A DNA stretch of 64,000 nt from Bacillota bacterium (GCA_023460795.1 JAEWPC010000047.1:45041-109040); one strand, 5' to 3'; positions 27,465-37,105 are shown, numbered from the stretch's first letter. The notes: a model not told the origin generated them from the sequence alone. Program-made: numbers and translations.

Positions 27465-29593
27465 GTTTGCTTGACGAGGTTGTCCGCCGTTCGGAACGCC
27501 AGCGCCATAATCGTTAGCACCGGGTTCACGCCGCCGTTGGTGACATGAACGGAGCCGTCGCACACCCATAGATTGTCGTATCCGTGCACGCGTCCTGACG
27601 GATCCGTAACGGATGTCGCGGGGTCGACGCCCATGCGGAGAGTGCCCGCTTGATGCTGACCCGCGCTGAGTCCCGTACCGGGGTTGGCACGCCATACTTG
27701 CCGCGCGCCCGAAGCCCTTTGCCATTCCTCCGCTTTCTCCGCCAGCATCCTCGAAGCGCGAATCGACTCCGGATGAACGCTGCCGGACAACATGGCCACG
27801 GGAATGCCGTATCGATCCTTGACGGTCTTGGACAACCGCACTCTCGCTTCAGGATTCGGAACCTCTTGAATCGGTCCCATCAGCTGGCTTGTGCGCGCAT
27901 AACTCGTACGCATCGCGTCTTTGCCGGCGATCCCCCACCTAGGGGCGTTCGGCGCCAGCGCGCGGTAGTAATGGATAAGCGGCAGACGCGTAAATTCGTT
28001 CGCCAGCAATCCTCCGCCGATGATCCCGTCACGGTTGCCGTGCGCGAATTGCAAGGAGGCGATGCTAACCCCTGGGCCTAAGCCGTCTTGGACCGGCACG
28101 TCGTACAAACCGAAAGCGCCCGAATAGACGTGGCCTTGAAGGTTGCGTCCGACGAGACCGTTACGGTTGCCGATTCCGTCCGGTTCCGCATCGCTGGAAG
28201 AGTTAAGCAGGAGCCGCGCGCTCTCGATCGCTCCGGCGGCCGCGACGACGTGCCCGGCTTGTACCTGCTTGCGGACGATCGTGCCTTCGACATCTTGCGC
28301 CAGGGTAACGCCCGTCGCATGCTTGCCGTTCTCCGTTAAGATTCTCTCCGCGATCGTATCGCAGATGAAGTCGCAATTTCCGGTCGCCAGCGCGCGCGCC
28401 AGCATCGTATTGTGCCCGCCGTTCTTGCTGTTCGTCGGACACGCGAAGCCAACGCACTGCCCGCACCTGCCGCAAGCCGGCCTTCCATCTCGTTCTATCG
28501 AATTGATGAGGAGCGGTACCGGCCCGACTTCCCAGCCTAATTTCGCCGCGCCTCTCGCTAATAACTCAGCCTCCATCGTTCTCGGAATCGCAGGCATCGG
28601 ATAAGGACGCTTCCTCTTCCCGTAGCCGGAATGAGCCTCGCCGTCGCCGGAGACGCCAATCTCCCACTCTGCCCTCTCATAGTACGGCTCGAGTTCCTCA
28701 TAACGGATCGGCCAATCGCTCAGCGAACTGCCGTCCGGAATGCCGTAGCGCGTCGCCATCCGGAAGTCGTCCGCATGGAATCGCCATGCCTGCGCTCCGT
28801 AGACCCGCGTACCGCCGCCTGCCGTCATCGCGTTATTGTGATAGTCGCCTTCATAGGGAAGCGTGATACGCTCGCCGCCGTTATCCAAGCCGATTGTCCG
28901 AGGATGACCGATAAGGTTCGGTCCCGTATTATGACCATAGTGGCTCAGTCGATGGTTGCGCAAATGGTCGTTGCCAACCTCCGCGTACCGCAGCCAGCTG
29001 CCGCGCTCGACCACAAGCACGCTCCGTCCGGATTCCGCCAATACGGCCGCTGCGACTGAGCCTCCTGCTCCCGCGCCGATAATGACGGCATCGTATCGAT
29101 CCTTCAATTTATTTAATGGAGTTAATTGTAGATCCGTTTCTTTAACCGCCGACGCCTTATCTCCATCTATCGTGCCGGGTCGAAACCCGAGCATCTCCCA
29201 GGGTCTGTTGTCCGAACTGCCCCTAGCTTCCGGATTGCCGTAATAGCCTTCGATCGCAAGACTTGCCACCTTATCGACGAACCGTTGGGCCGAACCCGGC
29301 CGATCTGCTATCGAACCGCGACCCAGTTCTTGCCATAGACGATCTTGTAGCTCCGCGGATAGTTCTTCGAATGGTTGTCCCTGACGAGCGTTCGCCAAAT
29401 CTTGCAAACCTTTTAAACCAGGCTCTAGCAGGTCGCTCCAGACCTCGGCATTCTCGCTTATATATCGTTCGATATAGACGAGAACGCCGACGTCCGACGC
29501 CGATGGCCACGCATCCGCAGGAACGATTCGATCTGCAACCGCTTTCAGAATGGGATAATAATCGCTAATCCCGCGAACCTCTTCGTTCCCCAT
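27461..29593 (-). CDS. Fused gluconate-2-dehydrogenase subunit 3 / GMC oxidoreductase
   Basis: 710 residues. Residues ~10-150 resemble gluconate 2-dehydrogenase subunit 3 (ILKAVADRIVPADAWPSASD...). The rest is a GMC flavoprotein: FAD motif VIIGAGAGGSVAAAVLAESG (~170), a cysteine cluster CGRCGQCVGFACPTNS (~370), and the C-terminal catalytic pair in SAGQHQAGTLRMG and HVTNGGVNPVLTIMALA. In many bacteria these are separate membrane-bound subunits with Tat export. Here they are fused and no signal peptide is visible, so the enzyme is probably cytosolic. It likely oxidises a sugar or polyol. AGGAGG and GAGGA lie before the ATG. Substrate not predictable. Confidence 0.88.
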   Translation of the reverse strand: MGNEEVRGISDYYPILKAVADRIVPADAWPSASDVGVLVYIERYISENAEVWSDLLEPGLKGLQDLANARQGQPFEELSAELQDRLWQELGRGSIADRPGSAQRFVDKVASLAIEGYYGNPEARGSSDNRPWEMLGFRPGTIDGDKASAVKETDLQLTPLNKLKDRYDAVIIGAGAGGSVAAAVLAESGRSVLVVERGSWLRYAEVGNDHLRNHRLSHYGHNTGPNLIGHPRTIGLDNGGERITLPYEGDYHNNAMTAGGGTRVYGAQAWRFHADDFRMATRYGIPDGSSLSDWPIRYEELEPYYERAEWEIGVSGDGEAHSGYGKRKRPYPMPAIPRTMEAELLARGAAKLGWEVGPVPLLINSIERDGRPACGRCGQCVGFACPTNSKNGGHNTMLARALATGNCDFICDTIAERILTENGKHATGVTLAQDVEGTIVRKQVQAGHVVAAAGAIESARLLLNSSSDAEPDGIGNRNGLVGRNLQGHVYSGAFGLYDVPVQDGLGPGVSIASLQFAHGNRDGIIGGGLLANEFTRLPLIHYYRALAPNAPRWGIAGKDAMRTSYARTSQLMGPIQEVPNPEARVRLSKTVKDRYGIPVAMLSGSVHPESIRASRMLAEKAEEWQRASGARQVWRANPGTGLSAGQHQAGTLRMGVDPATSVTDPSGRVHGYDNLWVCDGSVHVTNGGVNPVLTIMALAFRTADNLVKQT

Positions 29594-29662
29594 TTTTCCT
29601 CAATTCCTCCTGCCATTAAGCTTGTTGATCGAACCATAACTCTATTATACGTTGTCCTCCTA

Positions 29663-32600
29663 TTAACCGGTAGGTTTAGACCGTTCGCCCTGCGGGATTC
29701 TCACCGACACCGTCGTTCCCCGCCCCGTCTCGCTCTCGATGTCCAATCCGTGCCCGTACATCCGAAGCATCCGCTGCTGAATATTCCGCAGTCCGACGCC
29801 GCCGGTCTCTTGTCTCGCTTCGAATAGATGAGCAAGCTTCTCTTCAGGGATGCCGATCCCGTCGTCGTGGACGCGGATGACGAACTCATGTTCCGACGAT
29901 CGAGCCAAGACCGTCACGGTGCCCCCGGACCAGCGTTTCATTATGCCATGCCGCACCGCATTCTCCACGAGAGGTTGAATCGTAAGCGGAGGCAGTTCTC
30001 CTTCCAACCCCTCCTCAATGTCGTATACGACGCGCAGCCGATCGCCGAACCGGATTTGTTCGATGTATAAATAAGCCTCGGCAAGCTCCAATTCCTTGAA
30101 TAACGTCGTATTTTTGTTTCGGTTGCCGAAATCGAAGCTGTTGCGCAAGTATTTGCTCAGCTCCATTAGCATATCGTGCGTCATCTGCGGCTTCGTCAGC
30201 GCCATCGCGATAATGGCATTCAACGTGTTAAATAGAAAATGCGGTTTGATCTGCGCTTGCAGGAACGCCATCTCCGTGCGAACCGCTTCTTCCGCCGATC
30301 GCTTCATCTCGAGGAGCGTCCTCACCCGTGCGCGCAGCTCGTGCGAATAAAAAGGTTTGGTCAGAAAATCGTTCGCCCCCGCGTCGAATCCGTGAATCAG
30401 ATCCTCCGGCTCGTTCTTCACCGTCGTGAGCAAGACCGGCAAATCCAGCACCGAATATTGACCGCGAATCCGTCGGCACGTTTCGTATCCGGACATTCCC
30501 GGCATCATCACGTCAAGAATGACGAGATCGACCGGACTTCCGCCCGAGAGTATACCTAGCGCGTCTTCTCCGCTGGAAGCCGTCCGAATCGCGTAGGATT
30601 CATTCGCAAGCGCGGCTTTCAGCACTTTCAGGTTAATGGGATCGTCGTCTACGGCAAGTATCGTATACCGGTTGTCGCTTGGCCGCGTCCGTTCGTTAGA
30701 AGCGGCAGTCTGTTGGTGTTGCAACCCGAGATCGACGACGATGCGACTGCCTGCTCCGATCATCTTATCGTCTAAGCTCGACAGGTCGCTGATCGGAAGC
30801 GTAAAAGAAAACGTGGAGCCTTGGCCAACCTTGGAGCTTACGGTCAATTCCCCGCCATGCAGCTCCACCAACCGCTTGGCGATGCCGAGCCCAAGTCCCG
30901 TACCTCCGTATTCCCTGGCTACCGACGTTCCGATCTGCTCGAACGATTGAAAGATCACTTCGCGTTTATTGTCCGGAATCCCGATGCCCGTGTCGGTCAC
31001 CTCTATTCTCAGCCTTCCGTCTTCTTGTTGCGCCGCGACGGTAATCTCGCCTTGCGGGGTGAACTTGATCGCGTTGCTGATTAGGTTGTACAGGATCTGA
31101 AGCAATCGGTTCTCGTCCGCTTGCGCGTTAGGGAGTCTCTCCGGTAGTTCAAGCTTGATCGTAACTTGCTTGTCCCGTATGTAATGACGGAATATTTCCA
31201 TGTTCGCCGACAGGATCGCGCGAAGGTCCACGCTTCGCAAGTCGAGCGGAATATCGCTGTGCTTCAATCGCGAGAAATCGAGAATGTCGTTGATTAAATT
31301 AGACATTCTGCGCGCAACGGATACGACAACTCCCAGTTGTTCCCGTTGAACGTCGTTCACCTGGCCTGATCCTCCGTCAAGCAGCGACTCCGATAGATTA
31401 ATAATGCCATGCAACGGCGTCTTTAGCTCGTGAGACGTATTGGCGAGAAAATCGTCTTTTAATCGGTTCAAGGACAGCAACTGCTTCGACATGGATTGAA
31501 TCGTCTGGAAGGCGCGCGAGAACCGGCGCGCAAGCTCCACCGCTTCGATGATCGCAAGAATGGATAGCCCATACAGCGTTAACTGTCTATCCATCCATAC
31601 GAAGATGTTCGCATTGTAGAGGATGTCGTGCAAGCCGGACATGAGGAAGATCATCCAACCGAACAACTGCAGCACGGCGCCGCTTCGCATCCGGATAACG
31701 GCCATGACCAGACCCCAGATGAAATAGACGCCTCCGGCGATAGCTATCGCATGGAATGCGCCGATCCAACGCGTATAGACTTCGATGGGCAGTGCAACCG
31801 CCGAAGTCATGAAGGCGATACAGATGGTCGCTAGACCGCGAATGGCTTTGGAAGAAAAATCTTGCGGGAAGAGCTCTCGCATGAACAATGCGCCGACCGC
31901 GACTCCGCCGTAATAGGACAAGTACCCTAGACTATTGATCAGCGGGACGCAGGCGTCCGGGAAGACACGAAGAATATACAGATCTCCTACGACCAATTGC
32001 CATAGTGCTCCTAACAAGCAACAGATGCCGAAATACAACGAGGACCGATCGACCCTCCGCAGCGCAAACACAAGAAGATGATAGAATCCTAGCATGATGG
32101 CGCTGCCGATAAATATCATATCAAGAATAAGATCATCTTCATGAGCCGCGTAAATCTTCTCTTCGGTACCGAGCTCCAGCCCGAACCACATCCCGCCTCG
32201 CGCGAAAAGATAGTTCGATACTTGAACGATAACCTCGAATTCATTCGCCGGCGCCGCGAACGTGACGATATCAGGCAAATACGCAGCTCTGGAATGCTCT
32301 TCGTCGGGCGCGACGGTGCCGCTCTCGGCGACTGTCCTTCCTGCCACGATCACTTTATAGGAAGGCGCCATCGCCGGGATATTCAGGGCGAGCTCCTCCT
32401 GAGTGCCATCGGTTCTCACGACAAGACGGTATGTCGCAAAACCATGACCTTGCACGCGCCTGCCGTCTATTCGATAATCGGTCCACACGTCCGGAGCGGC
32501 GAAGAAGCCGCTCGGCGGAGGCGCGGAATCGGACGCGAAATCTTCGGGAGCTAGAAGCTGCCCCCAATAGAACGCCCATTCTCCGTTCAGCTTTAGATTG

Positions 32601-32779
32601 CCGTCTTCGCGGAAACTCCACTGGCTTGCATCCAGTTGTCCTAGCTTTGCCTCTGGTTTAACTGTACGCGTCGCTGCATCGGATTGCGTGAACCCGAAAC
32701 CGATCATAACGGCTAAGAGCATCATGACAGCAATGAGAGCAAGTCGGGTTCGTATCGTTCGATTGCGAGCATCTGGCAT
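29663..32779 (-). CDS. Membrane hybrid sensor kinase: 7TMR-DISM, HisKA/HATPase, REC, LytS-type kinase
   Basis: 1038 residues. A signal/anchor helix (~13-32) precedes a 7TMR-DISM extracellular beta domain (~45-205) and seven hydrophobic segments (~215-405). The first kinase core has the phospho-acceptor His in NTSHELKTPLHG and an ATPase with NLISNAIKFT, DTGIGIP and GTGLGLGIAK. A receiver domain follows (ILAVDDDPIN; Asp in LVILDVMMPG; Lys in LTKPF). A second core is of the LytS/YesM class (QIKPHFLFNTLNAI; PLTIQPLVENAVRHG; GVGLRNIQQRM). It senses an external, perhaps carbohydrate, signal. No response regulator adjoins it, so the partner is elsewhere. GTAGGAG lies before the ATG. Confidence 0.9.
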   Translation of the reverse strand: MPDARNRTIRTRLALIAVMMLLAVMIGFGFTQSDAATRTVKPEAKLGQLDASQWSFREDGNLKLNGEWAFYWGQLLAPEDFASDSAPPPSGFFAAPDVWTDYRIDGRRVQGHGFATYRLVVRTDGTQEELALNIPAMAPSYKVIVAGRTVAESGTVAPDEEHSRAAYLPDIVTFAAPANEFEVIVQVSNYLFARGGMWFGLELGTEEKIYAAHEDDLILDMIFIGSAIMLGFYHLLVFALRRVDRSSLYFGICCLLGALWQLVVGDLYILRVFPDACVPLINSLGYLSYYGGVAVGALFMRELFPQDFSSKAIRGLATICIAFMTSAVALPIEVYTRWIGAFHAIAIAGGVYFIWGLVMAVIRMRSGAVLQLFGWMIFLMSGLHDILYNANIFVWMDRQLTLYGLSILAIIEAVELARRFSRAFQTIQSMSKQLLSLNRLKDDFLANTSHELKTPLHGIINLSESLLDGGSGQVNDVQREQLGVVVSVARRMSNLINDILDFSRLKHSDIPLDLRSVDLRAILSANMEIFRHYIRDKQVTIKLELPERLPNAQADENRLLQILYNLISNAIKFTPQGEITVAAQQEDGRLRIEVTDTGIGIPDNKREVIFQSFEQIGTSVAREYGGTGLGLGIAKRLVELHGGELTVSSKVGQGSTFSFTLPISDLSSLDDKMIGAGSRIVVDLGLQHQQTAASNERTRPSDNRYTILAVDDDPINLKVLKAALANESYAIRTASSGEDALGILSGGSPVDLVILDVMMPGMSGYETCRRIRGQYSVLDLPVLLTTVKNEPEDLIHGFDAGANDFLTKPFYSHELRARVRTLLEMKRSAEEAVRTEMAFLQAQIKPHFLFNTLNAIIAMALTKPQMTHDMLMELSKYLRNSFDFGNRNKNTTLFKELELAEAYLYIEQIRFGDRLRVVYDIEEGLEGELPPLTIQPLVENAVRHGIMKRWSGGTVTVLARSSEHEFVIRVHDDGIGIPEEKLAHLFEARQETGGVGLRNIQQRMLRMYGHGLDIESETGRGTTVSVRIPQGERSKPTG

Positions 32780-32825
32780 CGGTTTTCGCTCCTACAGCTT
32801 GGGTCGTTGGACTTAGACTAGTCCT

Positions 32826-32831
32826 ATTATA
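32826..32831 (-). promoter_or_regulatory. Probable -10 box of the hybrid kinase gene
   Basis: Perfect TATAAT on the minus strand within CCTAGTATAATAGG, about 47 bases before the start. The -35 region is poor. Confidence 0.45.
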
Positions 32832-32877
32832 CTAGGTTCGTACTCTATGTGCCGATAAAAATGGTAATAAATGAATA

Positions 32878-32904
32878 AACCTCAAGGGAATAACCCTTGA
32901 GGTT
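32878..32904 (-). terminator. Rho-independent terminator after perR
   Basis: Perfect 11-base stem (AACCTCAAGGG / CCCTTGAGGTT) with a 5-base loop, starting seven bases beyond the perR stop. The minus strand continues TTTATTCATTTATT, a usable U-rich tail. Confidence 0.88.
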
Positions 32905-32910
32905 GATGAA

Positions 32911-33318
32911 CTAGCATTTCGAACATACGCCGTAAAACTCGACCCGATAACCTTCGACTTGAAAAACGCCGTTGTTAGAACCGACCTTCATCAACGCTTC
33001 GGCCTCGCTTGCTTCCAGATCGTATATTTCCCCGCAAACCTTGCAATTAAAATGCCAGTGATCGTCGTCGGCCAGCTCGAAGTGACTGGATTTGTCGCCG
33101 TAAGTAAGCTCGCTGACGATGCCAAGCTCCTTCAGCTTCTTGAGGGTGCTATAGACGGTCGCTTGACTGACATAAGGAAAGGTCTCGGACATCGCGGCAT
33201 AAATCTGCTCCGCGGTCGGATGGGATAATTCCAATAAGAGCTCAACAATATGAGAGCGCTGGGGCGTATGGCGTAAACCGGCTTGCTTCATTCGGTCCAA
33301 TACAACGTCCTTGCTCAT
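32911..33318 (-). CDS. perR: Fur-family peroxide regulator PerR
   Basis: 135 residues with the Fur winged helix (TPQRSHIVELL, SQATVYSTLKKLKELGIV). PerR-type metal ligands can be placed: His in LSHPTAEQIY, Asp and His in ADDDHWHFNC and Asp in GEIYDLE. The structural zinc cysteines are CKVC and the terminal CSKC. PerR senses H2O2 through oxidation of Fe-ligand histidines and represses catalase genes. It starts 18 bases after the katG stop, with AAGGGGAG before the ATG, so it is probably co-transcribed with its likely target. Distinction from Fur or Zur rests on the D/H pattern and on katG. Confidence 0.87.
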   Translation of the reverse strand: MSKDVVLDRMKQAGLRHTPQRSHIVELLLELSHPTAEQIYAAMSETFPYVSQATVYSTLKKLKELGIVSELTYGDKSSHFELADDDHWHFNCKVCGEIYDLEASEAEALMKVGSNNGVFQVEGYRVEFYGVCSKC

Positions 33319-33336
33319 CGTTCTCCCCTTCTTCGC

Positions 33337-35523
33337 TTACGCCTTGAGGTCGAACCGGTCCGCGTTCATGACCTTCGCCCATGCTGCCGCAAAGTCGCGT
33401 ACGAACTTCTCATTGTTGTCTTCCTGCGCGTAGACTTCCGCGACCGCCCGCAGCACGGAATTCGAACCGAACACGAGATCGACCGTCGTCGCCGTGCGAA
33501 CGACTTCGCCCGTCTTGCGGCTGCGTCCATCATATACGTCTCCGCCTACAGGCTGCCATTGAATGCCCATATCGAGCAGGTTAACGAAGAAATCGTTGGT
33601 GAGCGTTCCGACGCGATCGGTGAATACGCCGTGCTTCGAGCCGCCATAGTTGGCGCCTAGTACGCGCAGACCGCCGACGAGCACGGTCATTTCCGGCGCG
33701 CTCAGACCGAGCAACTGCGCTTTATCCACTAACAGCTCTGCCGAGCTTACGCTGTATTGCTGCTTCTGGTAGTTGCGGAAGCCGTCCGCGACAGGCTCCA
33801 GAACCGCGAAGCTCTCCGTATCGGTTTGCTCTTGCGTCGCATCGCCGCGCCCTGGCGCGAACGGAACGGACACGTCATAACCTGCGTCGCGAGCGGCTTT
33901 CTCGACCGCTGCCGTACCGCCCAAGACGATCAGATCGGCTAAGCTGACCGGATGGCCGAAGTCCTCTTGAATGCCCTCGAGGATCGTCAGCACCTTCGTC
34001 AGCTGAGCAGGCTGGTTGACTTCCCAATCCTTCTGCGGAGCAAGCCGGATCCGGGCGCCGTTCGCGCCGCCGCGCATGTCGGAGCCGCGGAACGTGCTGG
34101 CGGATGCCCAAGCCGTCGTCACGAGCTCGCTGATCGTCAGTCCGGAGTCAAGAATCTTCGACTTCAAATCATGAACATCGGCGTCCGTTAGCGTATATTC
34201 AACGGACGGAATCGGGTCCTGCCAGAGCAGCTCTTCGGAAGGAACTTCCGGTCCAAGGTATCTATCGCGAGGTCCCATGTCGCGGTGAGTCAGCTTAAAC
34301 CAAGCGCGTGCGAACGCCTCGGAGAACGCTTCCGGATTCTGATGGAAACGGCGAGCGATCGGCTCATAGATCGGATCGACGCGCAAAGCCATATCGGCGG
34401 TCGTCATCATCGTGCTCACGCGGATGGACGAATCTTCCGCGTCCGGAGCAAGATGCTCCGCTTTAGGATTGACCGGCGCCCATTGATTCGCGCCCGCCGG
34501 ACTCTTCGTAAGCTCCCACTCGTAGCCGAACAGATTATCGAAGAAGCCGTTATCCCATTGCGTCGGATTAGAGGTCCATGCGCCTTCGATACCGCTGGTA
34601 ATCGCGTCGCGGCCTTTGCCGGTGCTGTGCGTGCTCAGCCAGCCCAAGCCCATCGCTTCGACCGGAGCGGCTTCTGGCTCGGCACCGACATGCGCGGGAT
34701 CGCCGGCGCCGTGCGCCTTGCCGAACGTATGCCCGCCGGCGATGAGCGCGACCGTCTCTTCGTCGTTCATGCCCATTCGCGAGAACGTCTCGCGAATGTC
34801 GCGTCCGCTCGCAAGCGGGTCCGGATTGCCGTTCGGGCCTTCAGGGTTTACGTAGATGAGACCCATCTGAACGGCTGCCAGCGGATTCTCCAGCTCGCGA
34901 TCGCCCGTGTAGCGATTGTCTCCGAGCCATTCCTTCTCGGCGCCCCAATAGATGTCTTCTTCCGGATGCCAGACGTCCGCCCGTCCGCCGCCGAAGCCGA
35001 ACGTTCTGCCGCCCATCGATTCGATCGCGACGTTCCCCGCGAGAATGTACAAGTCTGCCCAAGAAATCCGGTTGCCGTACTTTTGTTTGATCGGCCATAG
35101 CAGTCTGCGAGCCTTATCCAAGTTACCGTTGTCCGGCCAGCTGTTCAGCGGCGCGAACCGCTGCGTTCCCGTATTCGCGCCGCCGCGGCCGTCGCCCGTA
35201 CGATAAGTACCTGCCGAATGCCATGCCATACGGATGAACAACGGCCCATAATGACCGTAGTCGGCCGGCCACCAGTCTTGACTGTTCGTCATCAGGTCGC
35301 GCAGATCTTGCTTCAGCGCTTGATAGTCTAGTTTCTTGAATTCCTCCGCATAGTCGAAGTCATCGCCCATCGGGTTCGATTTGCGGTCGTGCTGATGGAG
35401 AATATTAAGGTTCAGTTGGTTAGGCCACCAGTGTTTGTTCGATGTGATCGTAGGGTTGTGAGACGTAGCGCTTCCATGCAAGAAAGGGCATTTTCCAGCG
35501 TTAGCAGTAGCCATAGAATCCAT
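33337..35523 (-). CDS. katG: Catalase-peroxidase KatG
   Basis: 728 residues, full family length with two peroxidase-like halves. The N-terminal active half shows the distal triad region IRMAWHSAGTYR (Arg, Trp, His) and proximal heme His in ALIAGGHTFGKAHG. The Tyr and Met of the Trp-Tyr-Met adduct should lie in VNPEGPNGNPDP and nearby. It breaks down H2O2 in the cytosol. First gene of a two-gene unit with perR. A promoter and a PerR-box-like palindrome lie between its start and the MATE terminator. GGAGATG lies before the ATG at 35523. Confidence 0.97.
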   Translation of the reverse strand: MDSMATANAGKCPFLHGSATSHNPTITSNKHWWPNQLNLNILHQHDRKSNPMGDDFDYAEEFKKLDYQALKQDLRDLMTNSQDWWPADYGHYGPLFIRMAWHSAGTYRTGDGRGGANTGTQRFAPLNSWPDNGNLDKARRLLWPIKQKYGNRISWADLYILAGNVAIESMGGRTFGFGGGRADVWHPEEDIYWGAEKEWLGDNRYTGDRELENPLAAVQMGLIYVNPEGPNGNPDPLASGRDIRETFSRMGMNDEETVALIAGGHTFGKAHGAGDPAHVGAEPEAAPVEAMGLGWLSTHSTGKGRDAITSGIEGAWTSNPTQWDNGFFDNLFGYEWELTKSPAGANQWAPVNPKAEHLAPDAEDSSIRVSTMMTTADMALRVDPIYEPIARRFHQNPEAFSEAFARAWFKLTHRDMGPRDRYLGPEVPSEELLWQDPIPSVEYTLTDADVHDLKSKILDSGLTISELVTTAWASASTFRGSDMRGGANGARIRLAPQKDWEVNQPAQLTKVLTILEGIQEDFGHPVSLADLIVLGGTAAVEKAARDAGYDVSVPFAPGRGDATQEQTDTESFAVLEPVADGFRNYQKQQYSVSSAELLVDKAQLLGLSAPEMTVLVGGLRVLGANYGGSKHGVFTDRVGTLTNDFFVNLLDMGIQWQPVGGDVYDGRSRKTGEVVRTATTVDLVFGSNSVLRAVAEVYAQEDNNEKFVRDFAAAWAKVMNADRFDLKA

Positions 35524-35552
35524 TTCAACATCTCCAATCAGTTTATATTAAC

Positions 35553-35565
35553 TTCTAAATTAGAA
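35553..35565. promoter_or_regulatory. PerR-box-like operator of katG
   Basis: TTCTAAATTAGAA is a perfect palindrome about 30 bases before the katG start and just downstream of the -10 box. Its 7-1-7 layout resembles the PerR box (TTATAATnATTATAA), with some base differences. PerR encoded in the same operon makes autoregulation likely. Confidence 0.6.
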
Positions 35566-35579
35566 TTACTACAATTAAA

Positions 35580-35608
35580 GTTATAATATGATTGAGAATA
35601 GAAATCAA
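35580..35608 (-). promoter_or_regulatory. Sigma-A-like promoter of katG-perR
   Basis: TTGATT (35603-35608) and TATAAC (35580-35585) on the minus strand with a 17-base spacer, about 57 bases before the katG start, in a very AT-rich stretch. Confidence 0.65.
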
Positions 35609-35632
35609 TAAATATATTTATTTTTAATCAAA

Positions 35633-35665
35633 AAGAATCTTGAACGTCATCCGGTCAAGATTCTT
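35633..35665 (-). terminator. Terminator after the MATE gene
   Basis: Perfect 11-base stem (AAGAATCTTGA / TCAAGATTCTT) around an 11-base loop, followed on the minus strand by TTTGATT. It lies six bases past the MATE stop and separates it from katG's promoter, which reads in the same direction. Confidence 0.82.
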
Positions 35666-35671
35666 TTCCCC

Positions 35672-37057
35672 TTATGCTTCTACTGCTTTGGATGTTGCTT
35701 TGAACTCATGAGGCGACGCCCATCTCCGACTCTTCCATCGGTAAGCCATCATCAGTCCGCGAATCCATTCGTCCATGACGAACGCGGTGAGTATACCGAA
35801 CAACCCCCAGCCGAGATGGATCCCGAAGAGGTAAGCGCATGGTACCGCTAACCCCCACATGAACAGGACGCCGACGTAGACGGGATAACGCACGTCGCCC
35901 GCGGCGCGCAACGCGCTGATGAGAATAAGATTGAATGCGCGTCCGGGCTCCAGCAAGAACGAGAGCAGCAACAGCTTCCGTCCAAGCTCGACAACCTCGT
36001 CGTTGCCGCTAAGCAATTCAAGCATATAACCGCCGATGAGATTATAGAATCCGGCGATGACAAGACTGATCCCGACTCCATACGCGAGGCTGCGGAATCC
36101 GACCCGGTAAGCGCCTTGGTGGTCTTGTGCGCCTATTAACCGCGCGACGAGTATTTGCGTCCCCTGAGCGATAGCCAGAGAGAACAACGTGATCAGATAG
36201 ATGATCTGGAACGTGTAGACGCGCGTAACCATGGCGGTAACGCCCAGCATGGCGATGAAGCTCGTAATGACGAGCTGCGAGATATTGTAAGATAGCTGCT
36301 CTCCTGCCGCCGGCACGCCGATTCCGAGCAGCTCCTTGACGTACTGGACGCGAAGCCGAATGAAATCCCGGAAGCCGGGTTTATTCACCAGCACTTTCAT
36401 GAGCAGGATGAGCATGACGACGAACGCGAAGGCGCGGCTGCACACGGTCGATACGGCAACGCCGGGAACGCCGTAGGATGGGATGCCGAACAAGCCGTTA
36501 AGCGCAACGTAGTTGCCGCCGATATGAACGATATTCATGACGATCGATACGAACATGACCTGCCTCGTCAACCCGTGGCTTTTCAGTCCGGCCGAAGCCG
36601 TCAGCATCAGCGCCTGAACGAATATAAATCCGCCCGTAATGTTCAAATACTGCAGCGCGTAGGGCATCAGTTCGTCTTGCAAGCCCATTAGGCTAAGGAT
36701 CGGTTCTCCCGCGGCGAGAATGGCTAGACTTATCACAAGCCCGAACACGAAGTTCAACGATATCGCGGTAGCTGCGAATCGCGGGACTTCGCTGCGGTTG
36801 CCTGCCCCGATCTGGCGGGCGATTAAGATGGTCGTCCCCGTCGCCACGACGGCGAAAATCAAGTTCATCGTATTGTTCAGCTGGTTGACGACGCCGACGG
36901 CCGCGACGGCTTTATCGTCGTACCGCCCCAGCATGAACGTGTCGACGATGCCAATCAGCATATTAAGCGCTAATTCGATGAAAATCGGCCATGTCAAGGC
37001 GAACAAGGTCGGTGATTGGTTCAATGAAGGCTGGTCTTTGGTGTTTGTCGTGTGCAT
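35672..37057 (-). CDS. MATE-family multidrug efflux transporter
   Basis: 461 residues with 12 hydrophobic segments in two related halves. Typical MATE features include LTWPIFIELALNMLIGIVDTF at the start, VARQIGAGN-like LIARQIGAGNRSEV and, in the second half, PAAGEQLSYNISQ and ILVARLIGAQD. It should use a sodium or proton gradient to expel cationic compounds. AGAGGA lies before the ATG. A LysR gene precedes it on the same strand, and an inverted repeat lies between them. Substrate unknown. Confidence 0.92.
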   Translation of the reverse strand: MHTTNTKDQPSLNQSPTLFALTWPIFIELALNMLIGIVDTFMLGRYDDKAVAAVGVVNQLNNTMNLIFAVVATGTTILIARQIGAGNRSEVPRFAATAISLNFVFGLVISLAILAAGEPILSLMGLQDELMPYALQYLNITGGFIFVQALMLTASAGLKSHGLTRQVMFVSIVMNIVHIGGNYVALNGLFGIPSYGVPGVAVSTVCSRAFAFVVMLILLMKVLVNKPGFRDFIRLRVQYVKELLGIGVPAAGEQLSYNISQLVITSFIAMLGVTAMVTRVYTFQIIYLITLFSLAIAQGTQILVARLIGAQDHQGAYRVGFRSLAYGVGISLVIAGFYNLIGGYMLELLSGNDEVVELGRKLLLLSFLLEPGRAFNLILISALRAAGDVRYPVYVGVLFMWGLAVPCAYLFGIHLGWGLFGILTAFVMDEWIRGLMMAYRWKSRRWASPHEFKATSKAVEA

Positions 37058-37105
37058 GGCTGATGTCCTCTCTTTGAAGTCGTATTCTTCATTGTATAAG
37101 AGGAC

